This document shows, piece by piece, positions 31,669-43,396 of a DNA stretch of 64,000 nt. The DNA comes from Steinernema hermaphroditum. Its lineage: Eukaryota; Nematoda; Chromadorea; Rhabditida; Steinernematidae. Numbering within the stretch: the first letter of the stretch is position 1; each line of letters starts with the position of its first letter. The translations under genes and the position numbers were made by a program. Below the pieces are notes generated by a model. That model worked only from the letters and a program-made list of their open reading frames with translations. It made no database searches and was not told the DNA's origin. The stretch covers positions 2,914,001 to 2,978,000 of the forward strand of contig CM059621.1 in NCBI GenBank assembly GCA_030435675.1. The letters are read 5' to 3'.

Positions 31669-34600
31669 ATGGCCCTGACGATGCTCAAGCAGGAGGAGCT
31701 GGACCCGTGTGGTAGAGATACCTATGAACGTAAGTGTGACTCACCGATTTACTTTTCATTTTGATTCGATTCATCATTCAAACGAATTCTGATGCAGACT
31801 GTGATTTGTCTGATCGTGTGTGGAACGAAAATGGGATGACATTTTGTTGCTGAGATGATATTAGTAGAGAATTCTGAGGCGGTCGTTACCTAGTCAAGAA
31901 AAGGATCTATTTTGGCAAATTTCACTGTACTTATTTGCTCACTATAATGGTGTATGGACTGTTAGAAGCACTATATTGTCTAGCCTTTGTAAGTTTCTGT
32001 TTCTAATGGCATGAAAAGTCCATCATTATACTGGATTTAAATTTCATTAGGATCATCCATAAATGCTATTTTAAATCAAATATTAAGATTTGCATCTGCT
32101 TGAAAATGAAATAATCGAAGCAACGATAGACCAATTGATACATGTACATATTTCGGCCAAAAAGGGGTCATGTATATGACCAGTATATCGGTTAACCGAG
32201 CCATAAAGGGCCGGTTCCGATCTGTCGTTCCACTCCATCACCATGGCAGTTTTATTCCGATGTCACTAACTGAAATTCTGCGATCAAAATTTCATATAAC
32301 CCCAAGTTCTTTTGTGTCCTTCCTTTTTCTATTGGGCACGCTCATACAAGTGTACTCCGTGAACTTTGTCTTCGTGTTTGTGTAGCCATCGCCAGTGAAA
32401 AAATGCGAACACCTTCCATATTCAGCGCTATTGTTCAACCCTGAAGTTCTCACTTCCCTTTGAGTTTTGTCGAAAAGTTGCCAGTGGCAACCGCAAGTCG
32501 CACAACTCCACTAAACAATGACCTCTCGTCTCCGGAACAATACTTTCTCGTATGGTAATGACGCAATAATTGGTTTTTCCTGTTTACGGTGCCACCGGAT
32601 TATGCATTCCATTAGTACTGCATTTGGAAAATAATTGCATTTGATGGGTGATCAAGCACCAAATCTGATTGAAGTTTGAGGCGATATTTTAAGCTCAGCA
32701 AACAAAATGCTATCGGACGTGACATTTATTTTTTCGTGAAAACAAAGGGGGACAGATTTTGTTTCCTTTTCTTAATTAGTGATTGCTTTTTCGACTGAAA
32801 CACAATTATTATGATTCTAGATTTCTTCTTATTCTGAGAAATGAGCTACAATCTGTTCATGCGTTAGAATCCTCAATAATCGCTAATTCAGCATTAACTT
32901 TGTGCGCTAGTAGAAATTTAGATATAGAGTCCCGCGCCTCATGGCACGTTGGCCCGTTTCTAAAATTTGAAGCCTAAAGAAGGAGTACTGTCCTTTTTCG
33001 TTAACCGGTCGGATTCGTACCCAATTCAACCACTGAGTATAACCGAACCCAAAAAGTCGAATATGTTCGGGTTCAGTACGGTTGATCGTAAGGCACTGGA
33101 CTCCATGCCCGAAGTTCAACTAGTGTACCATGTTGCAGCCTAATCGGCGTTTATGACTTGTGGGACCTTCCTAGTGACTACACTCCAAGTGAACGAGAGA
33201 GTGAATGGACGATCCGACCGATCGCTGGGTACACAAATTCACAAAATGATTCAATTTGATACATTGAAGCAAGCCACCTCAATCCGATTCCTGTTTTCAT
33301 TATGATCCATTGCACAGTTAAAGAACTCGTTCATTTTTAAGCGTTTTTTGGCATAGATAACAGCTGTCTCTTAACTTCCCCAATCATAAAGCTATGATCG
33401 GTTAAAAACCAGCAGTGACCAACAAGAACCAAACATCACCTTAACTCAAAGAACATTCTCTTTTGTTTAGAATTGCATCACGCGATCTCATTTCTTGCTC
33501 CTTAGCTAAACACTCACCACACAAACACGGCTCCCGGCCTTTAGCCGCAGCCTCCGTCGAGCATTCCGCTTTATTGCCAAATGACGCCGTTGCAACGTTC
33601 CTAAACAACAATGCATCACTATACGTTATCCTACTATTTTAGTGCCAGTGCAGCAAACGTTGGACCCGATGCTGAAGCCGGCGTCATGCAGCACGAGCAG
33701 CGGGCCAGCATCGAAAGGACATATGATCTGTGTGGTGTGTGGAGACGCGGCCACCGGACGTCATTATGGTACGGTAGCGTGCAATGGATGTAAAGGTAAG
33801 GATTTTTCCTTGATCGTAAGAGAGTCATATGGAGGGCAGTCTTCAAAAAAGGGTCCTTAGGGGCCACCACATAACATACACGCTCACCGCAATTATTCAA
33901 AAAAGGCCCTAGTAAGGGATATAAGGGGTATAGAGGGTCCATCCCACATCATGGCGAGAAATAAGCATTCAATTTTCAGGCTTCTTCAGACGGACGATCC
34001 GTCGGCAGTACACGTACAAATGCCGATTCAAAGACGACTGCGACATCAAAATACGTAAGCGCACCCGCAGCGGGGAACGAAATACAAATGAACTCTTTCA
34101 GATACCCGGGCGGTGTGCCGCGCTTGTCGCTATAGGCGGTGTTTGGAGAACGGGATGAAGGTTGAAGGTATTCGGAAACTTTGTACCCGAACCTGTGAGA
34201 TAACAAAACGAACGATCTTTCAGCCGTGCAAAACGAGCGCGATGTGATCGGGAAGCGGAAGCGAACGGACAGTCCCGAGCCGCCGGCGGCCGAACGCAAG
34301 CAGCAGATGGTCTCCTACGAGGGCATACAGATGAGCTCGATGTACTATGCGGCGTTGTGGGGCTTTGGTGTACAGTATGTCTTGTTTAGGATGTCGTGTG
34401 CTGATCTGACCGAAGAGGAGATATGGAACGGGAAGAATTCGGCGGTGCTTTTGCAGCAGTTGAGTAATTTGGAGGAGTGCGTGGCCAAGCAACGAGATTC
34501 GGTGATTCAGTCAACGGGTAATGTGGAGTACTCCACCAAACAGCAACCTGTAAGTTATCCTTTTCGGCTGATTTGGGTCTTCCGAAGCGTACTTAGTAAT

Positions 34601-36091
34601 GATGTCCAATTTCCAGTTCCATTTCGACGGCACAAAACGTCATGCCACCGTGGAAGACATCTTTCAAAGCTTGCGATGCCAGCTGATCCTTGGCATCAAT
34701 TGGGCTAAGCAGCTCACTCCATTCAACAACCTAAACCCCGACGACCAAACTGCTCTCCTGAAAGCGTTCGCTCCTCAGAACATCGTGTTGGGAGTAGCGT
34801 ACCGTTCCATGTCACAGCGAGTGGACCACTTGAAACTCATCAATGACTCTTGTATTACCCGGGCTTCGGACGACAAAGATGAGACGCCCGAGTGAGTATC
34901 GCCAGTGACTATGTTCCACTAAAAGGTAATTAGATTTTCCAGTGAGTTCTACAAGAAAGACTGTGACCGTGTCATGGATCAATTGGTGATTCCGATGAGC
35001 CACCTGGACATCGATCGCATCGAGTTCTTGGCAATGAAGGCCTGCGTACTGTTCAACCCAGTGGCCAAGGGTCTGAGTGCTCAGAGCTATCAGAAGATCT
35101 TGAACACCAGAAGAGCCATCTACAAGGCGTTGGAATTCTATGAAAACACGAAGATCCCTAAGCCTAATGAGGGCAGAATGGGTGATATCTTGTTTACGAT
35201 GCTGTCACCGTTGCAGGTAACCGGAATGACCGCATGGATGGGGATCATTTTTTGCTTTTAGACATTTGCCAACATGGTGTCAGAGGACGTGCTTGTAACC
35301 AAGCTGAGCGGTGTAGCCCACCTGGATCGCCTCATGGAAGAGCTCATCCTTGCAGGTTCGGGTCCAAACTTAAACGGAAGAGGCTCACGCGGTATTTTGA
35401 CACTCCTTTCTGCACGCTTACCAGCCGGTTGCTTTCGCTTCTCTTGCTTCTGTTCTCGTGCCGTCTTATTCTCGGTTGTCGTCGCCATACACGTTGACTC
35501 TTGAAATTTTCCACTGCCTAACTTACCACTCGCTGCGTTCACTTTTTGCTTAGTGGCTGCATTTAGATGATCCAAAGGACGCTCGACAAGCCGCCGAGAA
35601 TCTGCAGAAAACGCTATCCTTGTAAGTGATTCAGACGCAGACGATGTGTAACACGATATCGTGCGTTTAGTAGTCCAGGAGGATCACAACGATCTCCAGC
35701 CGAGGCTGGCACTGTCCCCATGGACCCAAGCGAGTGTCGGAGACAGTCTGTCGGCGAACAAGCTACGCGGATATTCAGCGACTATGCCTTCTCTTCTCCG
35801 ACTATGGTCGATGACTTCAACTCGTCATCTACACTGTCCACCTATTTCTTCCAGCAGCCATTGAATCAAAGGTACCAAGGCATCACGCTATTGCTCTTAG
35901 AGCCCCAGATGGCCATACCAATGAGCTTGGCACATCAACAACTTGATTTCAGGCCGGTTCCTGTCACGACGGCGTACATGCCGACGACAGCGGCGTTCAC
36001 CACCTCATGGGACGCATCGTCCTACATGCCACAAACCTCCATGCCCCCCACCTCCATCGAGCCCAACTATTCAGTAAACGGAAACTTCTAA
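31669..36091 (+). CDS. Nuclear hormone receptor, HNF4-like
   Basis: Exons: 31669-31729, 33643-33795, 33980-34054, 34102-34167, 34224-34549, 34617-34891, 34943-35216, 35262-35355, 35567-35621, 35671-35871, 35953-36091; 572 residues (599 if 35872-35952, an 81-bp GT/AG segment open in frame, is retained). The DNA-binding domain has [15 protein letters not shown]-box CNGCKGFFRR, and the second finger ending [15 protein letters not shown]. The ligand-binding domain has [43 protein letters not shown] and [13 protein letters not shown], resembling HNF4 (WAK...LPLDDQVALLRA...FDPDAKGLS), hence the expanded HNF4-derived nematode NHR group. It acts as a ligand-modulated transcription factor in the nucleus. 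The C-terminal tail is Ser/Thr/Pro/Gln-rich. Intron 1 is 1913 bp. AATAAA lies at 36404-36409. In exon 5, GTGTACAG...GTTTAG (22 bp) is too short to be an intron and is kept as coding. Confidence 0.93.
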
Positions 36092-36506
36092 GTCCCATGT
36101 ACAAAGCGAACAACGATTCTACTACCTACCTACCTGTTAGATTCTGTAGATTCCGTAGGATACATACCTCTAAGCCACAGTTAATCGCCCGTAGACGCCT
36201 GCCATACCATACAACAACGGGATCCGGGATTCACGCAGCCCACAAATTCTAATTAACTTCCTTGTCAACTAACTGTCTAATCTGTTTATCTGCGATATTC
36301 ATTTCTATACGGTGTATTAGTGTCTATCATGTTGAGATTTTAAATGTCTTCCATCAATTTGAGATTACATATTTGTTAACTTGTGTCATGATGGAAAGCA
36401 AGAGAATAAATCATAAGTTTGCATAAGGTACTGGAGTTTTGGAGAAGCATTCGATTTCTGACCCATATCACACTACTGACTGGAAGGTAGTAAGACTGGA
36501 CATTGA

Positions 36507-37729
36507 TACAGTATGGGCCATAAAGATAGCCTCACCTAGTGTTTTTCCGGTTTCTGGCTTCGTTGTGACTTTGATTACAAAAGCTGTACACCATTCGAAA
36601 GAGCGTCGAAAATGGTGACGGACAGCTTGCATTCTGAAATCAGTCTGCGAAAAATTTTGAAATTTTTAGAGACAAAGTAAAAAAGTGTCTAATTTTACCG
36701 GGCCATATTGATAGCCTCACCCTGTGTAAAACCCGTTTTGTGCAACATAAATGAACAATGCAACAACGTGGTGCAGTAAATAACATTAAGAATTGATATT
36801 TAACGGATCTAAGTGTAGTTTGGACAATGCCCATGTGGTTTGGGATGTCAAAACTTTTAAATTTGTAATAGCAGTTCCAGACAACTAAGAACTTGGGAAT
36901 TTTCATTGAAAAGTGACCAAATAAAACGTGTAAATAACGTGAATCATCTTTTTCTTCATTAAAAATAACCTAGAGGGTGAAATGAGTCGAAATAAGTACC
37001 TTTGAGGACCTTTTCGCCTTCAAAACTTAGAACCGCTACATATCAAGGACTCTTAAATGGGTCCCGAAACGATGTGAAATACCGGCTTTCCGGTCTTTTT
37101 AGATGTCACCACGTTGTAGACCGAGCAAAATAACCCCTAGGCACAATCTTCTCTTGATTTCATGGTACAGCTTCACAAAACAAAACAATTCTTCCAAGAC
37201 GCTTTTTTATCATTTACTTTTTGCCTTTTGAAAATTTCATGCTATACGTTTCGTGTTGGCGTATTAGTAGTTTTGATGTCAGAAGATAATGTGCTAGGCT
37301 TTTGCATACACTGAGCAACGTTATCACATTGGAAAAATGATAAAAGACCCATATTTTCGGTCATTTAAGAACCCTGAAAGAATTCTGGTTAAGGTATGGT
37401 TCTAAAGTTTGGAAGGACAAAAAAGCATCTATATCAATATCAATTCTTAATGTTATTTACTGCACCACATTGTTGCATTGTTCATTTATGTTACATAAAA
37501 CGTGTTTTACACAGGGTGAGGCTATCAATATGGCCCGGTAAAACAAGACACTTTTTTATTTTGTCTCTATAAATTTCAAAATTTTTCGCCGACTGATTTC
37601 AGAATGCAAGCTGTCCGTCACCATTTTCGACGCTCTTTCGAATGGTGTACAGCTTTTGTAATCAAAGTCACAACGAAGCCAGAAACCGGAAAAACACTAG
37701 GTGAGGCTATCTTTATGGCCCATACTGTA
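36507..37729. mobile_element. Large TA-flanked inverted-repeat (foldback-like) element
   Basis: Arms of 294 bp (36507-36800 and 37436-37729) are nearly perfect reverse complements around a 635-bp unique core. Ends read TA-CAGTATGGGCC and GGCCCATACTG-TA, giving a TA target duplication. Within each arm the terminal motif GGGCCAT...GATAGCCTCACC appears twice, about 180 bp apart, so the arm itself is built from a repeated end. No transposase frame was found. Probably a non-autonomous Tc1/mariner-type element, sitting about 100 bp after the nuclear receptor's poly(A) signal. Confidence 0.85.
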
Positions 37730-38098
37730 GTTATCAACGATTGGCATCAACAACCATCACACGACGACCATTGGAACTCAGACCTAAACATGGCATCAAG
37801 AGTGAACACTGATACTCGGATTTTGTGACTTTGACATCGATCACTGATGAAGTGTATCTGTGAATGCCCTCCGACTGTTCTCATACCGTATAATTTTGAG
37901 GTAGGCCTGAGCGATCATTGCACAATGACCATTGGAAGTCACTCTAACAGTAAACTTTATAGGCGACAGAAATCAATAGAAGAGACTAACTGAGTAATGA
38001 TGTACCTGCCTTCTTTCAAATGATTCATAACCAAAAAAAATCACATATTGCTCACAAGCGTTTATTCAATCCAAGAATTGTAAATCGCATTCAACAAG

Positions 38099-38912
38099 CT
38101 ACCAATTGAGCAAGCGTTGCCCATTAGGACACTGACTCTGGTAGATGCATTTGTCGTTATGGCGGACGAAGGGATACTTGCAGTAGCAGCCGTCATTAAG
38201 TTCCATTCTGAAGCACGATCTACCAAACCAAGGTTGCTTGCAGGAAGTGAAACAAGCAGAGAGGTCGTCGGGATAGTAAACTTCGCGAGGACCGCATTCT
38301 GAAACCATTTGTGTTCTTCAGCACGTAGAAAGAGGGACCCACTCGGAGCATCAGTCTCTTTCTTGTTAGAACATTCGCTCAGCTCAATGCATTTTCCGTT
38401 GTGGCTTACGAAGGGCTCCTTACAGTAGCATCCGGGAGTCATCCCTATTCTTAGACAGACGTCACTATGCGGGTTGGTACAGGAGGTGTCACACACGTTG
38501 GGATCTTCGTCGGGGAAGTAGACCTCACGAGGCCCGCATTCTAGAAATCTTTCTGAGATTTGAACTAAAATAGTGCTTACTCGATGCTGAAGAAGTCGTG
38601 TTCTTCTTCCGAGGACACTCATTGGGAAGGATGCACTCGCCGTCGTGGCGTACCCACGGATATTTGCAGTAGCAGCCCTCCTCTAGTTGGTCACGGGTGC
38701 AGAAAGGACCGCTTGTCCATGGGTCCTCACACGAACTTGCACAAGCCGACATGTCATCGGGGTAGTACACTTCATGAGGTCCACATTCTGCAAATCATTG
38801 CGGTATGGAAATGAAAGGTAATTCACTTACTTTGGTCGGGGAAAACCCAGTCTTGTGAGACGACGGAAGAGACCAGGAAGACAGCCAGGATGCCGAAAGA
38901 CTGCATCGTCAT
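38099..38912 (-). CDS. Secreted protein with three TIL-type cysteine-rich domains
   Basis: Exons 38912-38831, 38787-38581, 38540-38343, 38298-38099; introns 43, 40 and 44 bp; 228 residues. A signal peptide (MTMQSFGILAVFLVSSVVSQ) is followed by three repeats, each starting KCGPxEVYxPD and ending GCYCKxPxVxHxxxCI-xxxxC. Each domain is one exon bounded by phase-1 introns, so the gene grew by exon duplication. The pattern suits trypsin-inhibitor-like (TIL) domains, many of which inhibit serine proteases, but 8 Cys per domain are seen against the usual 10, so inhibitory activity is uncertain. TATA (ATATAAAAGG) lies about 30 bp upstream, and AATAAA at 38061-38066 on the minus strand. Confidence 0.87.
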
Positions 38913-38940
38913 TGTTGAGTGAGGTTGGTCTGTTGAGCCG

Positions 38941-38950
38941 CCTTTTATAT
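38941..38950 (-). promoter_or_regulatory. TATA box of the TIL-domain gene
   Basis: ATATAAAAGG on the minus strand, 29 bp before the start codon. Confidence 0.65.
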
Positions 38951-38969
38951 CCCAATAGCGAAGCACTTT

Positions 38970-39360
38970 TTGATGTAAGCGGATCAAAAAGTGAATGTGG
39001 GGCGATTGTAAAGTGCATGTTCTGTTTGATCATGCGGCTGTCGCGGAAGGGACTGTTTGACGCGATCCTTTTTTCGGAATCTACAGTCTCGTTATTTCTA
39101 TTAGTTCGTTCAAACACGTGATACGTGTATTCATGATTTTGGCTATCAATAGAAGTACGAGTTGTCGTACTTGTCGTGAAGTCAACCTTATCAAGGCTAA
39201 AGAATCTTATAGACATCGTGAAGATGGATTTTGATACAGTCCTGTTATTTGTATATGTAAGCCTAGCCACTAAAAGTGAATATGAGGCAATTGTAAAAGT
39301 GCATGTTCTGTTTGATCATGCGGCTATCGCGGAAGGGATTGTTTACGTACGTCAATTCCA
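38970..39360 (+). repeat. Direct duplication of a roughly 85-bp unit
   Basis: AAAGTGCATGTTCTGTTTGA followed by TCATGCGGCTGTCGCGGAAGG near 39010-39050 recurs near 39296-39340 with few changes. The copies lie in the upstream region of the TIL gene. Confidence 0.75.
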
Positions 39361-39816
39361 AAAACTGTCCTTTTGAAGCGATCATCAAAAATCGACTTTC
39401 CTATGTAGACTGCTTTGCATATTTTGGCGTCCTCATGCCAATAGCTGAACTTGATCTTCATAACTATGCCAAATCTGAGTTCCTGGCGGCTTGCATTGGC
39501 TAGGCAACTGATGAAAGATGTGGACAGACAGACAGATCTCACAAAGAATGATCGCAAAGAATGACCTTTTAGGGTAACCTTTTTCCCTAAATTTTTGTCT
39601 CCCTCGTCAACAGAATAATACATGAGACGTGTCAACTCTTTTCCGTGCACGAATGCATCTCGAACAAGTGCACAATTCAGTCACTCGGGCGTAATTACAA
39701 CCTGCCGACAGCCACAATCTACGTGACTCACTATATTTTCTTCCCTCAGTCGTATTCTCACACCGCCGTCAAACCGTGAACATCAACTTGTTATTCTGTT
39801 TATTTGCTAATGAAAT

Positions 39817-39972
39817 ATGCTGGCGACGTTGATCTTCCTGTTCGTTTGTCTGTTGTTCATCGCCGTAGGAACGATGTTCTCGCGAATGGTCATGCGCTGC
39901 ATTCGACATCCACCCAGTGAAGACCATGATGAAAGCGATGACGACTATGTTGATTCGTACGTCGCTGTTTGA
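39817..39972 (+). CDS. Single-pass micropeptide, member 1 of a local pair
   Basis: 51 residues in one exon, starting MLATLIFLFVCLLFIAVG. A hydrophobic helix (about residues 3-20) is followed by a basic juxtamembrane RMVMRCIRHPP, then an acidic tail (SEDHDESDDDYVD) ending SYVAV. The paralogue at 41879 shares MLxTLIFLFxCL, the RC-x-R-x-x-P step, the acidic tail and the hydrophobic last three residues. A pyrimidine-rich acceptor (ATTTTCTTCCCTCAG, AG at 39748-39749) lies 67 nt upstream and could take a spliced leader. No family is recognised. Conservation of the layout between two separate loci is the main reason to call it coding. The topology could be either a signal-anchor or a cleaved signal peptide. 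Confidence 0.62.
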   Translation: MLATLIFLFVCLLFIAVGTMFSRMVMRCIRHPPSEDHDESDDDYVDSYVAV

Positions 39973-41876
39973 AGCTGTTCGTTGTTGTTACGTATAAACT
40001 CATTGACTTTATTGCTGTTGTTTCTCGATGGATTCTAGATAGTAGGGCAAGCTCTTCGATCGCATAATGCCGGCAATTGCAGTAGTAGTTCCACAGTGTA
40101 ATCTAACCTTGGATGCATAAGAAGCTGCATTTAACATGATATAAAATACTGTTTTAGCTCAAGAGAGGCTAGCGTTGGATTCATCCTTTTTGGATTTTGC
40201 AAGTCAACAGGTAAAGCCAATTGTTCGTCACCAATGGCGACGGGAGATGGGAGCGCGTCAACCATCACTATGGCTGAACAACTCATGACACATTCGTTGT
40301 TTTTGTTGTGTTGGCTTCAGGCCGAGAAGATTTTCTGTTCCCCTTGGCGTACTGCAAATCACAAAGCCTATTGCGTCAGCTTTCTTTTTATATAAACTAT
40401 ACCTTCTGACGTCGAATCTGACGACACTGACGTATAACGTGAACATCCGTTTGTAAAAGTTATGTCCTGTGTGGGATGAGGTAATGTCGACCCGCGACTT
40501 TTGGGCCGACCACGCTCTCGGATAATGCGCCTTAAGCAATTTTGTCGTTGTTAGCGATAATGCACTCTCAGCTATAAGTTTACCTATGCCAAAGTTGAAC
40601 AGATTAGTGCAACAAGAAGGTAGACCTTTCTGACCGTGATGTGTTTCTTGTACAGACGGACAGAATGCAGCTACCCTCATATTTTCATGATTGTGACAGC
40701 TGGGGTGATCACTGAGGGAAGATGAACTCGATGAACTTCATGGAGAGAGAGAGAGAAAGTGAATGGACCTCCTATCCGATCCTGACCAATAACTAATACA
40801 AATAACGGCCCACTAGCCTTGTCCGTGACCTCCAAATGGAATATCAGATAGCCAAGTTTTTAAAACACTACTACACTTCGTGCAATGGCATTTCCAATGT
40901 AGCAATTTGAATAAATGACCAATAGTCCAACTGGTTTTTGATCATTGACGATCTTTGATGCCACCAATGTTTCCCGACTCTTTTGGACAGAACTAAAATT
41001 TGGATAGCCACTTAGCAAAGCTATTGGGCGCCTGCGGCCACGCCCAAGACTTTCCTATGAGTGCTTAATCAAGCGGCGAAAACAAGCGCACATTTGTCAC
41101 ACATAGTTAGAGCGGAATACTGGCCGTGAATGCTTAGTGCGTACTGCGAAAGGGCAAAATCTGTGCTATCACTACCAGTTCTTACACTTTCACTTCTCGT
41201 TTGCTGTGTCTTCCAGCCGCCGACAAAAGATGGGCAATAAATAGGGGTCCCAGTGGTCCCCATCGTCCAAAAACAAACGGCCACAAAACACGCGAACGTT
41301 GAAAGAGTGCTTCGACGCGTCGTTGTCGTGAAATACGACCTTCACGCCGTTGTGTATTTTGCTTCTTGAAGGAATAGGATCTCTTCAATTTTCAGCACTT
41401 TTTAAATTATAACCTTTTTGTCTAGGCACCTGCATCGTCCTTTGCTAATTCAGCTGTGAGTTCACAGCGAGTACGGGTGTCTCTGTATCAGCTGTCATTG
41501 CTTCTTGATTTAGAATTAGTTCGTTAAATTCCACTTTAGGCCGTGATAACATGTAGAATGACCACTTGAGGTGGATAGTAATGATGTGCGACGGTAGAAC
41601 AGAGCATAAGCTCAGGATGTTATTACGCCTGTCCAATGCTTCAAACAATAGTGGTATCTGGTATACTTCGAGCCCTTCTTAACCTCGATGGAAATACACC
41701 TTACTGTCTTTCATCCTTACTTCTGCTGCGCGCATTCGCTAGTCATTGACTGCTGTAAACAATTCAATGCTCTCTAGTCTCTTATTCATACGTAATGAGA
41801 TCAAGTGCGGCGTGTAATTTCCAGTCCATTTGAAGCGAAAACAAGGTTCGTTTCAATTGACAATTCTTTTGTTTTC
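39973..41876. other. Interval between the micropeptide genes, no gene called
   Basis: A 140-codon minus-strand frame at 40258-40680 lacks recognisable domains or splice support. A short GA-rich repeat-tail fragment lies at 40735-40795. Confidence 0.4.
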
Positions 41877-41878
41877 AG

Positions 41879-42052
41879 ATGATGCTGTCAACTTTAATAT
41901 TTCTATTCATATGCCTGGCCTTCGCACTCGGAGGTGCAGCGTCTTCCATAGCATTTCTGCGCTGCACTCGGCCGACCCCTAAAGCGGAAGACGAAGAGGG
42001 ACGCGAAACTGTTGTCGACGACGATGGTGATGATGCCTATTTAATTGTTTAA
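41879..42052 (+). CDS. Single-pass micropeptide, member 2 of a local pair
   Basis: 57 residues, starting MMLSTLIFLFICLAFALGG. Its hydrophobic helix, LRCTRPTP juxtamembrane step, acidic tail (KAEDEE, VDDDGDD) and end AYLIV parallel the neighbour at 39817. The ATG follows directly on TTGTTTTCAG (AG at 41877-41878), an excellent trans-splice acceptor. Both proteins end in hydrophobic-x-hydrophobic, which would suit a class II PDZ ligand, though this is only inference. No known family is recognised. Confidence 0.66.
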   Translation: MMLSTLIFLFICLAFALGGAASSIAFLRCTRPTPKAEDEEGRETVVDDDGDDAYLIV

Positions 42053-42785
42053 ATGGTTGCTAAGTGTACATAAAATGACTGACACTAGCTGCCTTCACTA
42101 AATATAGGATTGCGTTTCGATTCGCCAATTTTTTGGCTTCCTTCGACCTTCTTGTTGTTACGCAGTCTATTGATTGGCCAAAGAGAGAAGCTGAATTTGT
42201 CAGGTGACAAATGCTAATGGTTGAGAGTGCATAGCTATCAAACAACCAAAGATAACTACGCAAAGAATACGTATTATCAGCTCGCTTACACCGATTTCAC
42301 TTTATTTGCAAAATACGATTAGCAGTTCCATCAAATGCTGAACGACGATCACACCAATTCCAAGCCTTCCCGAATACCGCAACTCAAAACGCTTGGTTTG
42401 TGGCCTTCTGAAAAGAAAATAGATCCTTAATAACCGTGTGTAAGAGGAGTTGGCATCATGTGATTTCAATCTCAAGAACTTGAACCATCATCACAGGAAT
42501 GAGCTGAGGTTTGGAGCATCATCCTTGTATCAGAACTGTCCCCGCTGATTTCAATCCGATTACAACCGACCAGTTTAAATTGCGGTTTTATGTTAAGATT
42601 GCTAATTTCGAAGATTATATTGCCTATATGCAACCGAGAAATCGTTAGCTGTGCTACCTTTACAATTTACGATTTATCTTCCAGAATCAACAACTGACAC
42701 CGTGCAGGACGTCTCATATATGCACAAAGAAGAACATAGTCACACCGTGGTCGCCGATTTTCTTCTGATTTCGGTGGAGCAGACG
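42053..42785. other. Intergenic, no gene seen
   Basis: AT-rich sequence between the second micropeptide and a dispersed repeat; nothing recognised. Confidence 0.4.
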
Positions 42786-42789
42786 AATC

Positions 42790-43116
42790 CGAAGAGAATC
42801 CAGCGTTCCCATCAGTATGCACGGGCGTCGAAGTCGTGAAGAGTTGATTCCGGAAGTGGCGCGGCGGCGGAGAACAGCGAACGGAACGGAGGGGCATCTT
42901 CGGTTCGGCTGGCGGCGCAGACTTCGGAGTTAAAGCGGCTCTTCTAAGCGGCTTCTCTGGCGGCGCGGATGGAGTCGGGCGGTTGTGACGGCTTCTTGGC
43001 GAGACGGTGGAACTACGGCTCCCTGGTGTTCCAGGCCTTCTGGGAGACGGGGCGATCATTACACCACCAATGACGGCCGCGAACGACCGCTCACTTAACT
43101 CATTCGGCTCAGACAG

Positions 43117-43159
<43 letters not shown>

Positions 43160-43195
43160 TTGGGCGACCCGACCGATCGCTGGGGGCACAAATGA
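42790..43195 (+). repeat. Dispersed short repeat copy
   Basis: Contains GAAGAGTTGATTCCGGAAG, CATCTTCGGTTCGGCTGGCG, GGTGTTCCAGGCCTTCTGGG, GAACGACCGCTCACTTAACT, a (GA)n run (43119-43154) and the end GACCGATCGCTGGGGGCAC-AAATGAAAG. Related copies: 44335-44600, 48745-48885 (+), and reversed at 46780-47060 and 49985-50240. The segment with TGTTCCA...CTTCTGGG...GACCGCTC resembles the region just beyond the 5' end of the non-LTR ORF at 55880-56005. Confidence 0.75.
43119..43154 (+). repeat. (GA)n microsatellite
   Basis: An uninterrupted AG dinucleotide run inside the dispersed repeat. Other copies of the repeat have only a short CAGAGAGAGCG here. Confidence 0.9.
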
Positions 43196-43396
43196 AAGAC
43201 CTGTGCTACCTTGTTGATTCGATTTCTAGGTAAGACGGTTCAAATGCACAGGAAAGAGGATGGTTAAAAGCGCAAAGGGGACGGGCTATATGCCGATAAA
43301 ATGCAGGACAACGACAGAATGGACAGAATCCGCCATTATAAAAACTGCTTCCGAAAACAGTTTCCGCAACTATGACCGGGCCTTAATTTGTACCCT

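Noticed and set aside
34359..34382. Possible 22-bp intron in the nuclear receptor hinge (GTGTACAG...GTTTAG)
   Set aside because: Far shorter than the other introns here (40 bp and up); the frame is open through it.
40258..40680. 140-codon minus-strand frame
   Set aside because: No recognisable domain, no splice-site or promoter context, and composition like the surrounding sequence.
43120..43160. (GA)n run as a regulatory GAGA site
   Set aside because: It lies inside a dispersed repeat and is better explained as microsatellite expansion in that copy.
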